Positions 7,204 to 13,263 of a stretch of DNA of 13,890 nt are shown piece after piece. Position 1 is the first letter of the stretch, and every line of letters begins with the position of its first letter. The notes beneath the pieces are model-generated. The model saw only the letters and a program-made list of their open reading frames with translations. It ran no database searches and was not told the origin of the DNA. The translations under genes were made by a program, and so were the position numbers. Source of the stretch: Pseudomonadota bacterium (GTDB taxonomy: Bacteria; Myxococcota; Bradymonadia; UBA4248); contig JAGBXG010000110.1 of assembly GCA_017629415.1 (NCBI GenBank), forward strand, positions 1 through 13,890. Direction: 5' to 3'.

Positions 7204-8004
7204 TTAACGGTAAGTGAAGGTGAAGTGGAATTCGCAGATATTGAACTGATCGCCTTCGTCGATGCGTTTGGTATCGATGCGGCTGCCTTTATATTCGATG
7301 CCGTTTGTGGAATCGAGGTCTTTGATGTAGTAGGCGCCGTTTTTGAAGATGATTGCGCAATGTTTACGTGAGATATTTCCGTCGCGGATGACGAGATCGG
7401 CGAGTTGTGAGGAGCGTCCGATGATATATTTATCTTTATCGACGGTGTAACGTTGGTTTGCGAAGATGATATAGAGTGGTGGTTGAGCGCCGGTTTGTTG
7501 TGCCATGGCGGGTTGTTGCGGATATTGCTGTCGCGGCGGCATGGCAGGTTGTTGCGGCTGATTGAGCGAGGCCAGCACCATAGGTTGTCCGTTGGAAGCG
7601 GCTTCGGAGACGGGTTCTTCGAAGATCGAAGGCGGGCGGCGATAAGGGCTGTTGGGTGTGGGAGGCGGAACACGGCCGCCTTGTGGTGGAGCCGTAAGTG
7701 GTGCGGGTGGAATGGGCTGGGCGTTGGCAAATCCAGGAGATGCAATGGGAGCAGGCTGACGGCCGAATGGCTGAACGGGCGCGCGAGCGGGTGCTTGTGG
7801 AGCGGCAGGTGCGGATGGCGGGGTCATAGGCTGACGGCCATATCCTATTTGTTCTGCACTATTGCTCTGAACATAAGCGGCCATGGCTTCATTGATCAGG
7901 GTGTCTACGGTACATCCGCGTTTCATGGCAAGATCAGAGAATGCTTGCCATAAAGTTTCCTGACAATAAAATGCACGTCGGTTTGACATATTCGGATCTG
8001 CCAT
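7204..8004 (-). CDS. Ribbon-helix-helix / FHA domain fusion protein
   Basis: A 266-residue predicted regulator. Residues ~8-48 (strand RAFYCQ, helix ETLWQAFSDLAMKRG, helix TVDTLINEAMAAYV) fit a MetJ/Arc/CopG-type ribbon-helix-helix DNA-binding fold. Residues ~50-175 are a low-complexity linker rich in Pro, Gln and Ala. Residues ~175-266 are a complete FHA domain with its key residues: G196-R197-S198, S212-R213-K214-H215 and S232-T233-N234-G235. FHA domains bind phosphothreonine peptides, so the family logic is a DNA-bound protein that senses Ser/Thr kinase signalling; no kinase gene is in this window. The ATG at 8004 has AAGAGGA six nt upstream, which fixes the start over Met6. The TATAAT promoter at 8098-8103 and dyads at 8021-8050 lie upstream, consistent with autoregulation. 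FHA is near certain; RHH is by pattern only. Confidence 0.88.
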   Translation of the reverse strand: MADPNMSNRRAFYCQETLWQAFSDLAMKRGCTVDTLINEAMAAYVQSNSAEQIGYGRQPMTPPSAPAAPQAPARAPVQPFGRQPAPIASPGFANAQPIPPAPLTAPPQGGRVPPPTPNSPYRRPPSIFEEPVSEAASNGQPMVLASLNQPQQPAMPPRQQYPQQPAMAQQTGAQPPLYIIFANQRYTVDKDKYIIGRSSQLADLVIRDGNISRKHCAIIFKNGAYYIKDLDSTNGIEYKGSRIDTKRIDEGDQFNICEFHFTFTYR

Positions 8005-8020
8005 ACAAAATCCTCTTATT

Positions 8021-8050
8021 GATGAATTTGATGAATCGAGAATTGATTCA
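8021..8050. promoter_or_regulatory. Candidate operator: direct repeats plus dyad in the FHA-gene leader
   Basis: GATGAAT occurs twice, 9 bp apart (8021-8027 and 8030-8036). It runs into a perfect dyad TGAATC-gagaatt-GATTCA (8032-8050). RHH proteins commonly bind short repeated operator sites, so this is a candidate autoregulatory site just downstream of the predicted start of transcription. It is AT-rich and could be chance. Confidence 0.35.
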
Positions 8051-8097
8051 GAAGGGATTATTTTCAGACGATTTTAAAAACCGTCACTCTCTCTATC

Positions 8098-8126
8098 ATT
8101 ATAAGATATTCCTCAGAGACACGCAA
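8098..8126 (-). promoter_or_regulatory. Sigma-70-like promoter for the RHH-FHA gene
   Basis: On the minus strand a perfect TATAAT (8098-8103) lies 17 bp from TTGCGT (8121-8126), a partial -35 box. Transcription would start near 8091 and give a leader of about 86 nt containing the GATGAAT/TGAATC repeats. Confidence 0.6.
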
Positions 8127-8379
8127 TCACAGAAAATGCCTACATCGCGCACCATGTGATCCTTTGGGTTTGTTTGAAATGCAATGTATTTTTAAATTTA
8201 TTTGTCGAATATGGCGAAAAAATGGAGAACAATGTTTGCATGTGTGCGTAAATTGAAGGATATTAAAAAATTTAGGATTGCGATGTATCAAGAAGGGAAT
8301 ACGCCCAAATTTCATCGTTGTTTGCCATGATGGCTTAAAAGCAGCGTATTGCTGGTATGTTTTGACAAGGATGTTTGCC

Positions 8380-10821
8380 ATGAAATTGAAATCCTGGCTC
8401 CATATATTGAGTGTGATTTTTTGTGTGGGATGCGGCGCACAAACGGCGATAGACGCCGATACTCAGGTGCAGCGTGAACTTAAGCGTACGCCTGTTGATA
8501 GGGCTGAAACGGTGGATCAGAAACAGGCACCGCTTGAAGTGAAGCCCGTGCAAACTTCAGTTCAAGAAAGATATGATGGTGTTTTAGGCGATAATGGTGC
8601 TTGTTTGCGCCTGATTTCGGATGAGGGGCTGTTTTCTGAGGCAGATGCCAGCCGGGCTTGGGCCGATTACGAAGGTGGAAAGTTTGAGGCAGCGGCTGTC
8701 GGGTTCGTTGCGGCAGCTCAAGGTGGTGCATTGTCAAAAGCAGACAAACAAAAGGCTTTGTTTCTTGCGGCTTTGGCAACCCAAAAGATAAAAGGCGATG
8801 CCGAAGCGGCAAAACTCATGGCCAAGGCATTTGAAATTTCGGCACCGCTCAAGCGTTCGGCTGCGATTTATGGCACACAGATGGGATATGCGGCCAAATT
8901 GTGGCCCATGGTCGTTGAGTTTACGGAGGCTTTGCTGACACATGATGATTATCGGACATACCGAGGCATTGCATTGTCAAATCTGGGACAGCATGAAGCA
9001 GCCGCAGCGGAATTCGAACAAATTAAGAAATATCCCAAAAACTTGAGACTTGAAGCTTTGGCTGCGCATGCGCGAGCACAGTCTGAAACCGCACAACTCA
9101 AGGCATCACTTGAGACATACCGACGCATCTATGAACTCGATCCCAATTCTGCTCAGGGCCAGTTGGCTCAAGATGCCATCATGGCCGAAAAAGACAGATG
9201 GCCGGCTGGATTTGTATTTCCAAGACCGAGCAAAAAAGTGGATACATCCAAATCCGCGCGAGATGTGGCCCTCGATCATTTTAATGCACACCGTTCTGAA
9301 AAGGCGATTACTGCCTATACTAAACTGCTTAAAGATGACAAACGCCGCAAAGATACGCCCAAGGTTTGTGAAGATCTCTACAACATTGCGCGCAGTCACG
9401 TTAAACTGCGGCAACATACCAAGTCTATGCCTTTTTTCAGAGAAGCTTTGGATACCTGCCAAAATGACGAACTGCATATCAAGATTTTGTATTCTGCAGG
9501 CAAAGCCGCTTGGAACGCTGGTGAAAAAAGCCAGGCTGTGGCTTGGTATCAAGATATTATTGATAATTATGCTTCACATTCGTATGCCGATGATGCCTAC
9601 CATTATCAGGCACAAATTTTGATGGAACAAGGCAAAGCCGAGGAAGCCAGAAATGCCCTTAAATCACAGATTGCTGCCTATCCGGACGGCGATATGGCCA
9701 AAGATGCCTATTGGATGCTGCTGTCGGATATGTATGGCAATGGGGCATATCAGGAGGCCGTTGATTTTGTCGATGCCAGTATTGCACATGCCGGTGAGTC
9801 GGATCTCTATTCGCAGGGAAGGCTTCGATATTTTCAGGGCCGTGCGTACGAAAAGCTCGGCAATCCGCAGGCTGCGACACAGAATTATTTGATGATTCTG
9901 TCCGAATATCCTCTTTCTTACTATGCCATGCTTTCGCTTGGACGGCTTGAAGCCCTTGATGAAGCTCAAGCAACGCTATGGATCGAAACGCACCGGCCCG
10001 AACCTTTTACTCCCGAACAAGGATTGGATTATTGTTTTCAAATCATTGAGCATGAACAGAGTTTTCAGGCTGCCAAAACGTTGGCACAAATCGGCCTCTA
10101 CAAAGATGCCTTGGATGAAATCGATCCCTTGCTTAATAGCGCAGAGCCTCGCGTGACCTACGAAGCACGTCTGGCGCGCTCAATTCTGCTTCAAAAAGAT
10201 GGCCGTACCAGCGAAAGTGCACGCTTGGCTGCCGGACTTCTCAAACCCGCACAAGACCTCGTTTATCAGAGTTATGCGCCATGGCTTCTGGCCTACCCCA
10301 AACCCTGGTCAAACCTTGTCGAAGCCGCAGCTAAACCCGAATCTACGCTCTATTACACGACGTATGCCATCATGCGCGAAGAGAGCTATTATAATCCCAA
10401 AGCCGAATCCTGGGCTAATGCACGCGGACTTATGCAGGTTATGCTTCCTACGGCACAATCTACAGCTCAAAGCATCGGCATGTCCAAACCCGAAGCCAAA
10501 GACCTCTTCAAACCTGAGATTTCCATTCCCATCGGGTCGGCTTATATTGATAAATTGCACAGAATCCTGGCACCGCATCCCATGCTTGTTCTTCCCGGAT
10601 ATAACGCCGGACAAGGCAATGTTGGCAAATGGATGAAACGGTTTGCTGAACTCGATATGGATATGTACGTCGAAAAAATACCATTCAAAGAGGCACGGCA
10701 TTATGCCAAACGTGTCGGAACCACACTTTGGAGATATCGCTGGCTCTACGATAAAAATATGCCCAAACTTTTCGATCCTGCCCAAAATCTCGGGGAACTC
10801 GGCGTATTAAAAGAAGAATAG
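8380..10821 (+). CDS. Slt70-like lytic transglycosylase lipoprotein
   Basis: Cleaves the MurNAc-GlcNAc bond of peptidoglycan with formation of a 1,6-anhydro product (known family activity), acting in the periplasm. With the ATG at 8380 it has 813 residues. This start is preferred over ATG 8371 and TTG 8278 because AAGG lies about nine nt before it. It also opens a signal peptide, MKLKSWLHILSVIFCVGC, with a lipobox-like VGC, so it is probably a lipoprotein. Residues ~80-640 are alpha-helical TPR-like repeats resembling the ring-shaped U-domain of Slt70. The catalytic domain (~660-790) has REESYYNPKAES with catalytic Glu668 by comparison, then ARGLMQVMLPTA, PGYNAGQGNV (AYNAG in most relatives) and IPFKEARHYAKRV. 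All hallmark motifs are present. It is longer than E. coli Slt. The gene is divergent from the FHA gene and followed by a repeat element. Confidence 0.93.
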   Translation: MKLKSWLHILSVIFCVGCGAQTAIDADTQVQRELKRTPVDRAETVDQKQAPLEVKPVQTSVQERYDGVLGDNGACLRLISDEGLFSEADASRAWADYEGGKFEAAAVGFVAAAQGGALSKADKQKALFLAALATQKIKGDAEAAKLMAKAFEISAPLKRSAAIYGTQMGYAAKLWPMVVEFTEALLTHDDYRTYRGIALSNLGQHEAAAAEFEQIKKYPKNLRLEALAAHARAQSETAQLKASLETYRRIYELDPNSAQGQLAQDAIMAEKDRWPAGFVFPRPSKKVDTSKSARDVALDHFNAHRSEKAITAYTKLLKDDKRRKDTPKVCEDLYNIARSHVKLRQHTKSMPFFREALDTCQNDELHIKILYSAGKAAWNAGEKSQAVAWYQDIIDNYASHSYADDAYHYQAQILMEQGKAEEARNALKSQIAAYPDGDMAKDAYWMLLSDMYGNGAYQEAVDFVDASIAHAGESDLYSQGRLRYFQGRAYEKLGNPQAATQNYLMILSEYPLSYYAMLSLGRLEALDEAQATLWIETHRPEPFTPEQGLDYCFQIIEHEQSFQAAKTLAQIGLYKDALDEIDPLLNSAEPRVTYEARLARSILLQKDGRTSESARLAAGLLKPAQDLVYQSYAPWLLAYPKPWSNLVEAAAKPESTLYYTTYAIMREESYYNPKAESWANARGLMQVMLPTAQSTAQSIGMSKPEAKDLFKPEISIPIGSAYIDKLHRILAPHPMLVLPGYNAGQGNVGKWMKRFAELDMDMYVEKIPFKEARHYAKRVGTTLWRYRWLYDKNMPKLFDPAQNLGELGVLKEE

Positions 10822-11095
10822 GGACATTTAGGGTTTTGTATGTGAGGCTTTTGGACCCAAAACTGCAGGAAATACGAACTGTTAAGCTTACCCCAAGCGG
10901 AATGGGATACAGGGTGCGATTTCGTCTTTAAACGTTCGTATGCGTAACCGTTCGACCCACGAAAAACACTCTATATTGTGGGTTCCAAGGGGCTTAGCTC
11001 CTTGACGGGGGTTGGGGCGGAGCCCCAATGAGATTTAGGCAGAGTACCGATACTTCATCTAAACCCTTGATTTAAATTTTACATCTGGGAAGGCT
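10822..11095. other. Intergenic region with hairpin element copy C
   Basis: This 274-nt gap separates two same-strand genes. It opens with a small AT-type hairpin TTTTGG-ac-CCAAAA near 10852-10865, which has no T tract after it. The modular repeat copy C follows. An AT-rich stretch (11060-11082) before the next gene probably holds its promoter, but no good -35/-10 pair could be placed. Confidence 0.6.
10898..11028 (+). repeat. Modular intergenic hairpin element, copy C (diverged)
   Basis: It starts with the same CGGAATGGGATACAGGGT as copies A and B, diverges in the middle, then rejoins at ATTGTGGGTTCCAAGGGGCT. The core hairpin reads AAGGGGC-TTA-GCTCCTT (10987-11003): its one changed stem base turns a G-C pair into a G-U pair. 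The terminal hairpin TTGGGGC-GGA-GCCCCAA (11012-11028) is intact. The GTCACGTGAC and CTTACG dyads are lost. Confidence 0.8.
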
Positions 11096-12289
11096 ATGCA
11101 GACAGAACTTCAAAATATTTACAACCGTTTGGTGAAAACACCGTATGAAAAGATGCTTGTGGCTTGTCTCGTGTCACGCGATGCCGCCGATTTAAATGAA
11201 ATTGATGCCTTGTATCATGAATGTCAGGAACGTCGGCTTTTTGAATTCGCGCAAGAACACGAATGTGCTTCGATAGTAGCCTCACGGCTGAAAGCGTTGA
11301 ATAAAAGCACGCCGCAGTGGAATAATGCTATCGATGAATGGAAATATCGTCTGAGTCAGCGGTTTGAAGCCTTGGATGCACTTGCTGCCGCCCTCAAAGC
11401 TGAAAATATTCCACTGATTGCCCTGAAAAATGCCGGCATCGCACGTGCAATTTATCCCTATCTGGAAGAATGTCCGATGGGGGATTTCGATGTCCTCGTG
11501 AAAAAATCAGATTTTGTACGTGCACACGAAATCGTGATGCAGCAAGGCTTTGATCTCGGTTTCAGAGCAGAAAATACGATTGAAGAGGAAGGTGTGCAGG
11601 CCGGACTGCTCAGCGGCGGTACCGAATATAAAAAAGATCTTACCGATGACAAACTTTGGCTTGAACTCCAATGGCGGCCGATTGCAGGACGTTGGATTGC
11701 TCCCGAAGTGGAACCCGTTGCAGATGATTTGTTTCAAACAGCATTGTCTGTGAATGGCACTGAAATCAAGATTCTTGATCCTGTTTCGAATTTACTTCAG
11801 GTTTGTTTGCATACTGCCAAACATTCTTATGTGCGTGCGCCGGGATTACGCTTGCATACCGATGTGGATCGTATTGTTCGGGCTTATCCTGAACTCGATT
11901 GGAAAGCATTTTCCTCGCGAGTTGCTGATATGCGCGTCAAAGTTTCGGTCTATTTTTCACTGGTTATTGCGGCAGCACTTCTCAAAACACCAATACCTGT
12001 CGATGTTCTCGAAGATCTTCGTGAAGATATTCCCAAACAACAGCATGATTTTTTGCTCCAAGCCATTGAAAAAGCCGGGATGTTCCATCCGCTGAGCCAC
12101 AAATTTTCTCGTCCGAAGTATCTCATGTTCGCCGCCATGCTTTTTGATTCTCCCAAAGCATGTCTCCATTCGGCATTTCCATCGCCCGAATATATGAAAA
12201 CACATTACAATCTTAAATCGAGTTGTGAATTGCCGATTTGCTATGCCAAACGTTTTGCGCATCTGCTTCTAAGACGCGTTCGCACCTGA
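11096..12289 (+). CDS. Nucleotidyltransferase family protein (NTP_transf_5-like)
   Basis: A 397-residue cytoplasmic protein resembling the uncharacterised nucleotidyltransferase family NTP_transf_5 (PF14907). Diagnostic features are LIALKNAGIARAIYPY followed by MGDFDVLVKKSDF, where D130-x-D132 is the metal-binding DxD of the polymerase-beta fold, then an AHEIVMQQGFDLGF-type helix. A later ELQWRPI and NLLQVCLHTAKHSYVRAPGL segment matches the conserved second half, in which members often carry LH..H and a Leu/Asp pair; here LHTDVDRIV. The family is often found with polysaccharide or peptide-modification genes, but its substrate is generally unknown and nothing nearby identifies one. The ATG at 11096 has GGGAAGG just upstream at short spacing. 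No signal peptide is present. It is bounded on both sides by repeat elements, so it may be a single-gene transcription unit. Confidence 0.8.
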   Translation: MQTELQNIYNRLVKTPYEKMLVACLVSRDAADLNEIDALYHECQERRLFEFAQEHECASIVASRLKALNKSTPQWNNAIDEWKYRLSQRFEALDALAAALKAENIPLIALKNAGIARAIYPYLEECPMGDFDVLVKKSDFVRAHEIVMQQGFDLGFRAENTIEEEGVQAGLLSGGTEYKKDLTDDKLWLELQWRPIAGRWIAPEVEPVADDLFQTALSVNGTEIKILDPVSNLLQVCLHTAKHSYVRAPGLRLHTDVDRIVRAYPELDWKAFSSRVADMRVKVSVYFSLVIAAALLKTPIPVDVLEDLREDIPKQQHDFLLQAIEKAGMFHPLSHKFSRPKYLMFAAMLFDSPKACLHSAFPSPEYMKTHYNLKSSCELPICYAKRFAHLLLRRVRT

Positions 12290-12413
12290 TTTTTTCCGCA
12301 GAATGGCGTGCCTTCTTCGTCAGCTTCGTCGTTCCAGTCGGTCACGTGCGCTGGCACGTTCCCTCCTTTCCCTCCTGGCTTTCTCGAAATCACATCCATT
12401 CTGCGGCAAAAAA
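12290..12413. repeat. Long inverted repeat (MITE-like or structured intergenic element)
   Basis: CCGCAGAATGG (12296-12306) and CCATTCTGCGG (12396-12406) are perfect 11-bp inverted repeats 89 nt apart. They are extended outward by TTTTTT on the left and, after one extra C, AAAAAA on the right. Inside, CGTGCC (12307-12312) pairs with GGCACG (12353-12358), and a GTCACGTG palindrome occurs at 12341-12348. The element starts at the stop of the nucleotidyltransferase gene. No transposase or target duplication was recognised. T precedes and A follows the stem on both strands, so it is not a standard terminator. Confidence 0.7.
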
Positions 12414-12534
12414 CGTCAGTAATCAGTACCCGTCCAACCTACGAAAAATGCTCCAAATTGCGGGATTTCCTAAGGGGCTCAGCCCCTTGATGGGGCCGCG
12501 GCAACGCACTGGTGGGGTTTGGGCGGAGTCCCAA
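12404..12534 (+). repeat. Modular intergenic hairpin element, copy D (diverged)
   Basis: It shares CAGTACCCG and TACGAA with copy A, then the intact core hairpin AAGGGGC-TCA-GCCCCTT (12472-12488) and a degenerate final hairpin TTGGG-cggagt-CCCAA (12519-12534). About 22 nt (CCGCGGCAACGCAC...) are inserted between the two hairpins. The last hairpin ends 16 nt before the response-regulator start, so this copy forms that gene's leader. Confidence 0.75.
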
Positions 12535-12550
12535 CAAAAAAGACGTATCC

Positions 12551-13240
12551 ATGATGAAAGAACGTATCCTTATTGTAGAGGACGATCCGGCTATTGCGCG
12601 CGGTCTCATGCACAACTTGGCTTACGAAGGGTATGAAGTCAAACATGCTTCTCATGGTAATGCCGCCATGCCGATGATTTATGATTTTGCACCGGATTTG
12701 ATTATTCTGGATGTTATGCTGCCGGGATGTTCCGGTTTCGATATTCTGGAACAAATCAGGGCAGGTAAAAACGATGTCCATGTCATTATTGTTTCGGCCA
12801 AGACCAACGAATCCGACAAGGTTGAAGGTCTGACGCTGGGGGCTGATGATTATGTTTCCAAACCCTTTAGCCTCAAAGAACTTCTGGCTCGCATTGAAGC
12901 AGCCATGCGTCGTATCAGGGCGCGTAAGGTGCATGTCAATCAAACGATTACGAGTGGCGATCTTACCATTATGCCCGAAGAAAAATCTGTCATCCGCAAT
13001 GGGCAGCCGCTCAAACTGACGCCCAAAGCCATGGAAATTCTCATTTTTTTGGCGCGTCATCCCAATCGCATCTATTCTCGTGAGGCCTTAATCGAGCATA
13101 TTTGGCAAAACAACTACGAGGGAACGGCTCGTACAATTGATAATTTTATTCTACAGATACGAGGTCAAATAGAAGAAAATTCATCAAAACCTAAGCGTCT
13201 TGAAACTGTACACGGTTTGGGCTATCGATTCATAGATTGA
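12551..13240 (+). CDS. OmpR/PhoB-family response regulator
   Basis: A 229-residue two-component DNA-binding regulator. The receiver domain (~residues 5-115) has the acidic pair D11-D12 in IVEDD, phospho-acceptor D54 in ILDVMLPG, Ser in the IIVSAK position and invariant K104 in SKPF. The C-terminal winged-helix domain (~130-229) has LTPKAMEILIFLARHPNRIYSREALIEHIW, shown here in two parts (LTPKAMEILIFLARHPN and YSREALIEHIW), and ends VHGLGYRFID, the classic wing of the OmpR/PhoB family. All catalytic residues are intact, so it should be phosphorylated by a histidine kinase, but no kinase gene lies in this window. I chose ATG 12551 (or 12554) over the GTG at 12512, which would translate repeat DNA. 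The ribosome site is weak. Only 23 nt separate it from the cyclophilin gene, suggesting an operon. Confidence 0.95.
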   Translation: MMKERILIVEDDPAIARGLMHNLAYEGYEVKHASHGNAAMPMIYDFAPDLIILDVMLPGCSGFDILEQIRAGKNDVHVIIVSAKTNESDKVEGLTLGADDYVSKPFSLKELLARIEAAMRRIRARKVHVNQTITSGDLTIMPEEKSVIRNGQPLKLTPKAMEILIFLARHPNRIYSREALIEHIWQNNYEGTARTIDNFILQIRGQIEENSSKPKRLETVHGLGYRFID

Positions 13241-13263
13241 ATTTAAATCAGGTTGATATCATT

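Larger units (their letters stand above)
8005..8379. other. Divergent promoter region between FHA and transglycosylase genes
   Basis: This AT-rich 375-nt gap must drive both divergent genes. On the minus side it has a good sigma-70-like promoter and candidate operator repeats, listed separately. On the plus side a weak match, TTGCAT with 17-nt spacing to GATATT (about 8233-8261), could serve the transglycosylase gene. An open frame from TTG 8278 extends the transglycosylase upstream, but it lacks a ribosome site and would bury the signal peptide. Confidence 0.6.

Noticed and set aside
7140..7953. Open frames overlapping the FHA gene in other frames (201 codons minus, 166 codons plus)
   Set aside because: Low-complexity shadows of the Pro/Gln-rich linker; the FHA frame has clear motifs, a ribosome site and a promoter.
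8278..8379. Upstream extension of the transglycosylase from TTG 8278
   Set aside because: It would put 34 residues before the lipoprotein signal peptide and has no ribosome site; ATG 8380 fits both.
12512..12550. GTG start 13 codons upstream of the response regulator
   Set aside because: The added residues come from repeat copy D, and family members start right before the ILIVEDD strand as the ATG does.
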